A stretch of 6,712 bases of DNA, from positions 1 through 6,712 of the forward strand of contig CALLXZ010000349.1 in NCBI GenBank assembly GCA_937875605.1, written 5' to 3'. A program made the translations under genes and the position numbers. The notes under the pieces were generated by a model. That model was not told the origin of the DNA. It was given only the letters and a program-made list of their open reading frames with translations, and searched no databases. Of this stretch, positions 1-5,758 are shown in pieces (the first letter of the stretch is position 1; the number at the start of each line of letters is the position of its first letter). This DNA is from an uncultured Moheibacter sp. GTDB taxonomy: Bacteria > Bacteroidota > Bacteroidia > Flavobacteriales > Weeksellaceae.

Positions 1-102
1 AAGTGGATGGGCACTGACGACCATTCCGTTTCGGTAAGTCGGTTGTTGTGCGATGGAAGGAATCGTCAGTAAAAGAAACAGATGAAGAATGTAGTTTTTC
101 AT
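1..102 (-). CDS. ggt: Gamma-glutamyltransferase, N-terminal fragment (runs off the left edge)
   Basis: Only the first 34 codons are in the window; the rest lies before position 1. The start is ATG at 102. Residues 1-18 form a typical signal peptide: a Lys near the start, then a Leu-rich core, ending around Ser-Ile-Ala before Gln-Gln. The mature part contains NGMVVSAHPL, which matches the conserved N-terminal block of gamma-glutamyltranspeptidases (usually GMVAS-x-HPLA), located before the catalytic domains. These secreted or periplasmic enzymes split glutathione and other gamma-glutamyl compounds. The catalytic Thr and the autoprocessing site are not visible, so the call rests on this short motif plus the export signal. 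It lies 55 bp downstream of the WbqC-family gene on the same strand and could be read from that operon or from its own promoter. Confidence 0.7.
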   Translation of the reverse strand, partial: MKNYILHLFLLLTIPSIAQQPTYRNGMVVSAHPL

Positions 103-126
103 CACAATTGCACAATTCTAAAAATA

Positions 127-152
127 CGAATGTACAAAGTATTTGATTTCAA
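127..152 (-). promoter_or_regulatory. Weak candidate promoter for the gamma-glutamyltransferase gene
   Basis: On the minus strand the spacer contains TACATTCG (134-127), one base away from the Bacteroidota -7 consensus TAnnTTTG. A TTG lies upstream at 152-150. The gap between them is 15 nt rather than the usual 19 or so, so the match is poor. Transcription from here would start about 20 bp before the ATG at 102. This is inference from a short degenerate motif. Confidence 0.2.
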
Positions 153-157
153 TTTTA

Positions 158-766
158 TTATTTGTTGGCGTGGGCAAGATTTAACAAATAATCCTTGGAT
201 TTTGGACCTTCGTTAAAAAGCAAATCCAAAATGCTCAAGTCAGGCATAAAATCAAATTTTTCATCGAAAACCTGAAAATATTCAGGGAAATTTCCATTTG
301 GTTCTTCTTTGGCGTTGAACTGATTTCGGAAATCCAATTCTTCAGAAATGATTTCATAAGTTTCGGTTAACTCCAATTTAAAATCCAGTTTTAATTTCGT
401 AGAAATAAAATCAATTGTTTTTAAATTCAAATCCAATAAAAATTCTTCTTTTCTTTCCAAAATAGGAAGCAAATCGTCTTCGTAATATTCGAAATAAGGC
501 GAACTTTTATAAGCCGAAACCAGCGATTTGAAGTGTTCTTTTTGCCAATTAAATTCACCGGAAACCTTTAGATCTTTTATTTTTCGGGTTCCATCATGCT
601 GAGTTGGAATAGCAAGTCGAAGTTTTCCGTTTGCGCCCTGTATGTAGCAACGATTTCGGTAAGTTTGCTTCGGAAAATTTTCGTGTACTTCTATTCGAAA
701 TTTTTCAGTACGAATTAATGCTGCGAAATAGGAAATCGGACCAAAATAGAAAGCGGGAAAAATCAT
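158..766 (-). CDS. WbqC-family protein
   Basis: The 202-residue protein starts at ATG 766. It has the family's characteristic blocks: YFGPISYF near residues 7-14, ENFPKQTYRNRCYI around 29-42, LAIPTQHDG near 51-59, an AYKSSPYFEYYEDD block around 85-98, and a DLLFNEGP motif near 182-189. WbqC-like proteins were first named from O-antigen gene clusters and have been suggested to act in modifying surface sugars, but the reaction is not established, and in Bacteroidota they often sit in this housekeeping context. There is no signal peptide or membrane segment, so it should be cytoplasmic. It lies 87 bp after lepB on the same strand, with a double palindrome in the gap. I am confident of the family and not of the function. 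Confidence 0.88.
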   Translation of the reverse strand: MIFPAFYFGPISYFAALIRTEKFRIEVHENFPKQTYRNRCYIQGANGKLRLAIPTQHDGTRKIKDLKVSGEFNWQKEHFKSLVSAYKSSPYFEYYEDDLLPILERKEEFLLDLNLKTIDFISTKLKLDFKLELTETYEIISEELDFRNQFNAKEEPNGNFPEYFQVFDEKFDFMPDLSILDLLFNEGPKSKDYLLNLAHANK

Positions 767-785
767 ATTGAAAGATGAAAATTAA

Positions 786-837
786 ATGGAAACTTTGTCA
801 AAGTTTTTTCGTGTTAGAATGGAACTTTGACAAAGTT
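786..837. repeat. Paired 15-bp palindromes between lepB and the WbqC gene
   Basis: AACTTTGTCAAAGTT (791-805) and AACTTTGACAAAGTT (823-837) are each palindromic around a single central base and are exact reverse complements of each other. They can therefore form two small hairpins or one 15-bp stem with a 17-nt loop. Both are preceded by ATGGA (786-790 and 819-823), so they also read as near-direct repeats differing by one indel and one substitution. No T-run follows on the minus strand, so this is not a classical intrinsic terminator. It may be an mRNA-stabilising or processing hairpin, a repeated extragenic palindrome, or a binding site. Confidence 0.8.
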
Positions 838-853
838 ATTGTAACTGAAAATT

Positions 854-2407
854 TTATTTATTTTCGTTTTGTTTTTTCTTTTTGATACGGAAATAATCCC
901 AAGTGAAAAATGCTACAAGTGCAATTAATACATAAATTCCGTAGGATTTTTTATCCGGATTATCGTTATTAATGGATGTCATAAAACGGCTCCAGATAAA
1001 CTTTTTCGGTGCAGGTTCAAACATTCCGTTCATATTTGCCCAAACAAAAATCGGACGACCAATGATGTTTTCTTCCGGCACAAATCCAAAGAAGCGAGCA
1101 TCCAAAGATTGATTTCGGTTGTCTCCGATCATGAAGAAATAATCCTGTTTGATTTCATATTGGTTAGTTTCTTTTCCATTAATGAGAATTTTATCGCCTT
1201 CCAATTTCAAATCGTTACGTTCGTAGTTTTTGATGATATTGTAATATTCCGTAATTGTGTTTTTATCCAGTTTTACAACGTCTCCTTTTTTCGGAATATA
1301 GAGTGGACCATAATTATCCTGATTCCATTTTTTATCCAATGGGAAAATGGTATAGGTGCTATCAATTTTTCCATTACGATAAAAACGTTCGTCTTTTTGC
1401 CCTTTGGATGAAATTCTTTGATCAACTGAAATTACGCTAGGATTTTTTCTGAATTGATCTGCCATATCTTTAGAAAGCGCTTTAAATAAATAAGTGTATT
1501 GATTATCACTTCTTCCGATTACGCCATAATCAGTTCCTTCCAAAACTCCATAGGTTTCATAAAGTAACTGTGCGCTAAACGGAACTTTGGAAACTACCAA
1601 ATAACTATGTTGAACGATTGCATCTTTCTTTGGTTGGAAAACTTTTCCATTCACTTTCAAAACAGCTTCGTCAAATTCAATCGTATCACCCGGCATACCC
1701 ACTAACCGTTTTACATAAGCATCTTTACGGTCGATGGCAGAAAAAGCAGAATCGGTTGGGTAATTAAAAACTACAATGTCGTTGGCTTTTAAATCTCTCC
1801 AGCCCGGAAGTCGCATATAGGGAAGTCTTGCTTTATCTACAAAGGCTTTTCGGTTTATGAATTCTGAAAATGGAATTCCGATAGGCGTAAAAGGAATCCG
1901 AACGCCATAACTCACTTTTTCGACAAAAAGTGCATCTCCGATTTTGATCGTATTTTCCATGGAGCCTGTCGGAACTACCATCGGTTGGATGAACCAGGTA
2001 TGCACCAAAGTTGCCAATACAATGGCGAATAAAAGCGCTGCAATGAAGGTTCCTTTTCTTTCTTCTGGCCCTTCGTAATCCGGTTTTTCTATATAATTCA
2101 AATAAAAAGAATACAATCCGACGGTGACAATCATCAAAATAGCATCTGTCCAAGTTCTCTTACCGAAACTTCTTCCGAAATCTACCCAATAAACCCACCA
2201 TAAAATGGGAGCGACAATGGGTGTAAAGAACAAAATGATCCACCATTTTGGACGTTTGATTAAATCTAAACCGATCCAGAAATTATAAAAGGGAACAAAT
2301 GCTTCCCAAGCTTTTCTTCCGGCTTTTTTGTAGAGTTGCCAAGTCGAAGCTCCGTAGATGATATTGTATAAAATGAATGCAATCAACCAGTTGAATAGTA
2401 ATTCCAT
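854..2407 (-). CDS. lepB: Signal peptidase I with N-terminal membrane extension
   Basis: This 517-residue protein is an S26 Ser/Lys protease that removes signal peptides from exported proteins at the inner membrane. The nucleophile is Ser149 in PTGSMENTIKIGD (146-158). The general base is Lys233 in YVKRLVGMPGD (231-241). The conserved GDNRNQSLDARFFGFVP block starts at Gly428 and includes Ser434, Asp436 and Arg438. Before the catalytic domain there are about three hydrophobic segments (roughly 3-20, 55-75, 86-104), resembling the DUF5684-type extension seen in Bacteroidota, then the usual anchor at about 119-140. A further membrane segment lies at about 488-505, followed by a Lys-rich tail. 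A long insert (about 255-420) separates the Lys box from the GDN box, making the protein much longer than E. coli LepB (324 residues). It follows dapB by 55 bp and is probably co-transcribed with it. Confidence 0.96.
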   Translation of the reverse strand: MELLFNWLIAFILYNIIYGASTWQLYKKAGRKAWEAFVPFYNFWIGLDLIKRPKWWIILFFTPIVAPILWWVYWVDFGRSFGKRTWTDAILMIVTVGLYSFYLNYIEKPDYEGPEERKGTFIAALLFAIVLATLVHTWFIQPMVVPTGSMENTIKIGDALFVEKVSYGVRIPFTPIGIPFSEFINRKAFVDKARLPYMRLPGWRDLKANDIVVFNYPTDSAFSAIDRKDAYVKRLVGMPGDTIEFDEAVLKVNGKVFQPKKDAIVQHSYLVVSKVPFSAQLLYETYGVLEGTDYGVIGRSDNQYTYLFKALSKDMADQFRKNPSVISVDQRISSKGQKDERFYRNGKIDSTYTIFPLDKKWNQDNYGPLYIPKKGDVVKLDKNTITEYYNIIKNYERNDLKLEGDKILINGKETNQYEIKQDYFFMIGDNRNQSLDARFFGFVPEENIIGRPIFVWANMNGMFEPAPKKFIWSRFMTSINNDNPDKKSYGIYVLIALVAFFTWDYFRIKKKKQNENK

Positions 2408-2462
2408 AATGCAATTGAATTTTTAAGTCTGCTAATTTAACATTTTCGATGAAAGTCATAAG

Positions 2463-3167
2463 TTAATTTAAACCCAAAACATCTTTCATGGAGAAAAAAC
2501 CTTGTTTTCCATGAATCCATTCGGCTGCTAAAACCGCACCCAAAGCAAATCCTTTTCGGCTGTGCGCCGTATGTTTGATTTCGATTGAATCAACTTCTGA
2601 ATTATATGCAACGGTGTGTGTGCCGGGAACGTTATCGATTCGTTTAGCGAAAATCGGAAGGTTTTCGTCAGAAGATTTTTGATCCAATTCCCATTGGTTT
2701 AAATCTGAATTTTCGATGATTTGTTGCGCAAGTGAAATAGCCGTTCCGCTTGGCGCGTCCAATTTTTGCGTATGATGAATTTCTTCGATTTCAATTTTAT
2801 AGTCGAAATGTTTTTTCATTAATTTCGCCAAATGAGTATTGAGTTCAAAAAATAAATTCACTCCCAAACTGAAATTGGAACCGTATAGAAAAGCACTGTT
2901 GTTTTTACTGTTTATGGTTTTAATTTCTTCTAATTTTTCCAACCAACCGGTCGTGCCGGAAATCGTCGGGATTTTATTTTCGAGTAATATGCTGATGTTT
3001 TCAAAAGCCACTTCCGGATTAGAAAATTCAATGGCAACATCTATATTTTTCAAATCATCGGCTTCCGGTTTTCGGTTGAGTCTTACAGAAACAGTATGCC
3101 CTCTTTCGATTAAAATTTCCTCAATGGCTTTTCCCATTTTTCCGTATCCTATGATGGCAATGTTCAT
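2463..3167 (-). CDS. dapB: 4-hydroxy-tetrahydrodipicolinate reductase
   Basis: DapB uses NAD(P)H to reduce the product of DapA to tetrahydrodipicolinate in the diaminopimelate/lysine pathway, in the cytosol. The N-terminus has the Rossmann loop GYGKMG (residues 7-12). GTTGW is at 71-75. The active-site block EEIHHTQKLDAPSGTA (128-143) carries the expected His131 and Lys135, equivalent to E. coli His159 and Lys163, and the substrate-binding SGT. The C-terminus has the family's HTAHSRKGFALGA block (199-211). At 234 residues it is shorter than the usual 270 or so; the missing part is in the N-terminal cofactor domain between the Rossmann loop and GTTGW, a compact form I associate with Bacteroidota rather than a broken gene. 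The ATG at 3167 is fixed by the Rossmann motif starting at residue 3. The gene sits between the DUF5683 gene and lepB. Confidence 0.95.
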   Translation of the reverse strand: MNIAIIGYGKMGKAIEEILIERGHTVSVRLNRKPEADDLKNIDVAIEFSNPEVAFENISILLENKIPTISGTTGWLEKLEEIKTINSKNNSAFLYGSNFSLGVNLFFELNTHLAKLMKKHFDYKIEIEEIHHTQKLDAPSGTAISLAQQIIENSDLNQWELDQKSSDENLPIFAKRIDNVPGTHTVAYNSEVDSIEIKHTAHSRKGFALGAVLAAEWIHGKQGFFSMKDVLGLN

Positions 3168-3173
3168 TTTTAT

Positions 3174-3201
3174 TTTAGAATTTAGAATTTAGAATTTAGA
3201 A
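3174..3201. repeat. Four perfect copies of a heptanucleotide just upstream of dapB
   Basis: TTTAGAA is repeated four times without error (TTCTAAA on the coding strand). It ends 6 bp before the dapB ATG, so it forms the leader at the position where the ribosome binds. Its perfect identity suggests recent expansion or ongoing slippage, and copy-number change could alter dapB translation. Confidence 0.9.
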
Positions 3202-3209
3202 AATCATTA

Positions 3210-3237
3210 AACATCCAGCTTCCCGCGCCCAACATCC
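3210..3237. repeat. Four degenerate heptanucleotides of pattern NNNNNCC
   Basis: AACATCC (3210-3216), AGCTTCC (3217-3223), CGCGCCC (3224-3230) and AACATCC (3231-3237) lie end to end. The outer two are identical and all end in CC. The block lies between the DUF5683 stop codon (3239-3241) and the TTTAGAA repeat, separated from the latter by 8 bp. It is strikingly GC-rich for this AT-rich spacer. Confidence 0.6.
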
Positions 3238-3238
3238 A

Positions 3239-3841
3239 TCAAAACTTATAACTCACCCCAAATCCCATAGCGAATTCAGTCGTTTGTAAATTGGGAATCA
3301 GGGTAGGTTGAAAGGATAAGTCCGGATCTTTTTTGATTCCAAAAAGATGGGCATCCACCGTTGCATCTACTATGTTCAGGATATAAGCAAGCGCAGTTAG
3401 GGCAATGGCATAATCACGGGTTCGCTTTCGATCGTCTTGTATAGTGGCCAATTGTTCTACACTTAAACCATTTAGCGTTGGATTTTCCAATTCATAACCG
3501 TATAATTTATCCAGATAATATCCACGGAATTCTTTGTATTGGTTGTTATAATTTATAACAAATCCGATACCGGTTCCCAAAAGCCCCCAAACGATTGGTA
3601 CTTTCCACCATTTCCGGTTGTAGATTTGTCCCATTCCCGGTAAAATAGCCGAATAAAGCGATGCGCGAATTGGATTTTTCATGGTTAAATAATCAACCGT
3701 ATCGATTTTTGCGGTTTCATTCACTGCGACAGTTTCAGGACTGATCACCGTTGTTTTAGACGAAATGCTGTCCTGAATTTCGACCTGTGAAAAAGTCAAA
3801 AACGGTAAAAATACAAGCAGAAATACAATCCGGTTCATCAT
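3239..3841 (-). CDS. DUF5683 family membrane protein
   Basis: The 200-residue protein begins with a signal peptide (about 1-18: MMNR, a hydrophobic core, then TFSQ). A Ser/Thr-rich linker follows, then the family block NPIRASLYSAILPGMGQIYN (about 56-75), which continues with RKWWKVP into a hydrophobic segment (to about 97) that is a likely membrane helix. A second hydrophobic stretch (about 145-160, ALTALAYILNIVDA) leads into DAHLFG. The C-terminus ends in GFGVSYKF, with an aromatic terminal residue as in many outer-membrane proteins. The role is unknown, and the position next to parB and before dapB is the only functional clue. The ATG at 3841 overlaps the parB stop in an ATGA; a second ATG directly follows at 3838, so either could start translation. 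The overlap suggests translational coupling with parB. Confidence 0.88.
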   Translation of the reverse strand: MMNRIVFLLVFLPFLTFSQVEIQDSISSKTTVISPETVAVNETAKIDTVDYLTMKNPIRASLYSAILPGMGQIYNRKWWKVPIVWGLLGTGIGFVINYNNQYKEFRGYYLDKLYGYELENPTLNGLSVEQLATIQDDRKRTRDYAIALTALAYILNIVDATVDAHLFGIKKDPDLSFQPTLIPNLQTTEFAMGFGVSYKF

Positions 3842-4716
3842 TCTAATAATTTTCGTAATCGTTCAAATTCCTGATCGGAATTGAAATCTATGATGATTTT
3901 TCCTTTTCCGTTTTGTGTGCGTTTGATTTCGACTTTTGACTTCACATGATCGGAAATCTGAAGTTGCGCTCGTTTAAAATCGTTGGGTAATTCAGTAGAT
4001 TTTGTGATTTTTTTGGCAGCCGGTTTTTTAAAAGTCTGAATCAGTTTTTCGGTTTCACGAACCGATAGATTATCCGTTATGATTTTTTCATAAATCTCCA
4101 GTTGCAAATCCAAATTGTCAATAGCAATGATTGCGCGACCATGCCCCATGGAGATCATCCCGTCACGGATTCCGGTCTGGATAATCGGGTCTAATTTTAA
4201 TAATCGTAAATAATTAGAAATAGAAGTCCTGTCTTTCCCAACTCTGTGGCTTAATTGTTCCTGTGTCAGATTTATTTCGTCCAATAATCGTTGGTAAGAA
4301 AGTGCAATTTCGATGGCATCCAAATCCTGTCGCTGGATATTTTCTACGAGTGCCATTTCCAGCATTTCCTGGTCATTTGCCAGCCGTACGTAAGCTGGGA
4401 TGGATTCCAAACCTACAATTTGCGAAGCACGAAAACGTCGTTCTCCCGAAATTAATTCGTAACCATCTTCGATTTTTCGAACAGTAATCGGCTGGATAAC
4501 ACCCAATATGGTAATGGATTTCACTAAATCATCCAAGGCGTTTTTATCAAAATTGGTTCGAGGTTGATAGGGATTGGTTTTGATTTTCTTTAAATCGACT
4601 TCCAAAATATTTCCAACCAATTTTTCTGCTCCTTTATCAGAAGCCGAAACCACGCTGGGTTCGTCTTTTAACAAAGCAGAGAGTCCTCTTCCTAATCGAT
4701 TATTTGTTTTCGCCAT
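3838..4716 (-). CDS. parB: Chromosome-partitioning protein ParB
   Basis: ParB binds parS sites near the origin as a CTP-dependent clamp and works with ParA to segregate chromosomes. The 292 residues show the usual order: an N-terminal RLGRGLSALL segment (7-16), which contacts ParA; the CTP-binding ParB/Srx domain with NPYQPR (48-53), GERRFRA (91-97) and ENIQR (125-129); a helix-turn-helix at about 152-172; and GHGRAI (191-196). The C-terminal region (about 245-292) is the likely dimerisation domain. The length matches the family. It lies 75 bp downstream of parA, with a repeat-filled gap, and its stop overlaps the start of the DUF5683 gene by 4 bp. I saw no good parS site in the window; parS would usually lie elsewhere near the origin. 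Confidence 0.97.
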   Translation of the reverse strand: MAKTNNRLGRGLSALLKDEPSVVSASDKGAEKLVGNILEVDLKKIKTNPYQPRTNFDKNALDDLVKSITILGVIQPITVRKIEDGYELISGERRFRASQIVGLESIPAYVRLANDQEMLEMALVENIQRQDLDAIEIALSYQRLLDEINLTQEQLSHRVGKDRTSISNYLRLLKLDPIIQTGIRDGMISMGHGRAIIAIDNLDLQLEIYEKIITDNLSVRETEKLIQTFKKPAAKKITKSTELPNDFKRAQLQISDHVKSKVEIKRTQNGKGKIIIDFNSDQEFERLRKLLE

Positions 4717-4722
4717 TTTTTT

Positions 4723-4785
4723 TAAGTATTAAGTAATAAGTATCATGTATCAAGTATTTTCTTCTTGCTACTTGTGTCTTGCTAC
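4723..4785. repeat. Nine heptanucleotides in strict 7-bp register filling the parA-parB spacer
   Basis: From 4723 the spacer divides into nine consecutive 7-mers with no indel. Five variants of (T/C)AAGTAT occupy 4723-4757. The next four (4758-4785) belong to a second type, with two exact copies of TTGCTAC at 4765-4771 and 4779-4785. The two types share the register although their sequences differ. The block covers most of the 75 bp between the parA stop and the parB start and would be transcribed in the parAB mRNA. Confidence 0.8.
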
Positions 4786-4791
4786 TTTATT

Positions 4792-5562
4792 CTAAACATC
4801 TTTGTTTTTTACTAAAAATTCACGTGCTAAATTTAAATAATTTTCGGCACCTTTACTACCTGCATCATAAGCGATGATGGATTCGCCAAAACTTGGCGCT
4901 TCAGAAAGGCGTACATTTCGCTGAATGATGGTTTCAAAAACCATTTGCGGAAAATGACTGTTGACTTCATCTACCACTTGATTGGACAACCGCAAACGTG
5001 AATCGTGCATAGTCAATAATAAACCTTCGATGTCCAAATCCGGATTATGATGTTGTTGAACGCCTTTTATGGTGTTTAATAATTTGCCTAATCCTTCCAA
5101 TGCAAAATATTCGCATTGAATCGGGACGATTACGGAATCGGCAGCTGTCAAAGCGTTTAACGTTATCAATCCCAACGATGGAGCGCAGTCTATGATGATA
5201 TAATCATACGCTTCTTTTATGTCCGAAAGCGCTTGTTTTAGTAAATATTCGCGGTTTTCGTGATCGACAATTTCGATTTCAGCCGCTACTAAGTCAACGT
5301 GCGCCGGAATGATATCCAGATTGGGTGTTTCCGTTTTTTGAATGGCATCTTTTGCAGAAACAGTAAGTTCTAAAACTTCATAGGTGCCTTTTTCTACTTC
5401 CTCTACATTTAAACCCAAACCCGATGTGGCATTGGCTTGCGGATCGGCATCGATCAAAAGCGTTTTCTTTTCCAAAACGCCCAATGAAGCCGCTAAATTA
5501 ACCGCTGTTGTGGTTTTTCCTACTCCTCCTTTTTGGTTGGCTATTGCAACTATTTTTCCCAT
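4792..5562 (-). CDS. parA: Chromosome-partitioning ATPase ParA (Soj-type)
   Basis: ParA is a Walker-type ATPase that binds DNA non-specifically as an ATP dimer and is stimulated by ParB to move origins apart. The 256-residue protein has the deviant Walker A motif KGGVGKTT (11-18, with both the signature Lys11 and Lys16), the A' box LLIDADPQAN (35-44, Asp38 and Asp40), and Walker B YIIIDCAPSL (121-130, Asp125). The block NVRLSEAPSFG (216-226) contains the basic residue used for DNA binding in Soj proteins. No N-terminal HTH extension is present, so it is the chromosomal small-ParA type rather than a plasmid P1/F type. The start at 5562 puts the P-loop at the usual distance. It is the first gene of the cluster and is preceded by a 451-bp gene-free region. 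Confidence 0.97.
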   Translation of the reverse strand: MGKIVAIANQKGGVGKTTTAVNLAASLGVLEKKTLLIDADPQANATSGLGLNVEEVEKGTYEVLELTVSAKDAIQKTETPNLDIIPAHVDLVAAEIEIVDHENREYLLKQALSDIKEAYDYIIIDCAPSLGLITLNALTAADSVIVPIQCEYFALEGLGKLLNTIKGVQQHHNPDLDIEGLLLTMHDSRLRLSNQVVDEVNSHFPQMVFETIIQRNVRLSEAPSFGESIIAYDAGSKGAENYLNLAREFLVKNKDV

Positions 5563-5684
5563 GATCAGTTAAAAAATCGAGCGTAAAATTACACATTTAA
5601 AGCCGGAAGAAATAATCGAATGAATGAATTTTTTGAACAATGTTTTTCTGTATTGGATTTGAAGTCTTTGAAGGATTCAATACG
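5563..5684 (-). promoter_or_regulatory. parA upstream region with a weak candidate promoter
   Basis: This gene-free stretch between the T-run of the terminator-like element and the parA ATG should hold the operon promoter. The best -7-like match on the minus strand is TAATTTTA (5591-5584), one base from TAnnTTTG. There is no clear TTG about 19 bp further upstream, so the element is uncertain. No parS-like palindrome and no strong ribosome-binding site are seen; an A/T-rich run directly precedes the ATG, which is normal for Bacteroidota. Confidence 0.3.
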
Positions 5685-5757
5685 AAAAAGCCCCGAAGAT
5701 GGTCGAGGTGCTGAATGTTCTCGTAATATCCTTTAGGTGCTTTCCTCTTAGTGGGGC
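5685..5757 (-). terminator. GC-rich stem plus T-run downstream of the array; terminator or small structured RNA
   Basis: Read on the minus strand, GCCCC (5757-5753) can pair with GGGGC (5694-5690), which is followed directly by TTTTT (5689-5685). Inside, GAGG and CCUC can form a second helix. A 7-bp direct repeat, AGGTGCT on the plus strand, occurs at 5706-5712 and 5735-5741. The block is visibly richer in G and C than the array on one side and the parA leader on the other. The stem and T-run fit an intrinsic terminator for the transcript that carries the C-terminal gene and the array, although the roughly 58-nt loop is long, so a small RNA with its own terminator is an alternative. Confidence 0.5.
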
Positions 5758-5758
5758 A

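Noticed and set aside
1109..2153. Open frames inside lepB on the plus strand (1109-1411, 1255-1440) and in another minus frame (1833-2153)
   Set aside because: They fall wholly within the well-supported lepB gene, show no family motifs and have biased, low-complexity composition typical of shadow frames.
2839..3192. Plus-strand open frame antisense to dapB
   Set aside because: It overlaps conserved dapB motifs on the other strand and its translation shows no recognisable domain.
4049..4065. Palindrome TCGGTT-TCACG-AACCGA inside parB as a possible parS
   Set aside because: It resembles parS only loosely, lacks the central CACGTG, and lies in conserved coding sequence (SVRETEK); a chance palindrome is more likely.
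4817..4833. parS-like site containing TTCACGTG within the end of parA
   Set aside because: Only one half matches the parS consensus GTTTCACGTGAAAC; the other half has several mismatches, and the bases are explained by the coded residues Ala-Arg-Glu-Phe.
4263..5572. Plus-strand open frames antisense to parB (4263-4487) and parA (5384-5572)
   Set aside because: Both are mirrors of conserved ParB and ParA coding sequence, with no independent sign of a gene.
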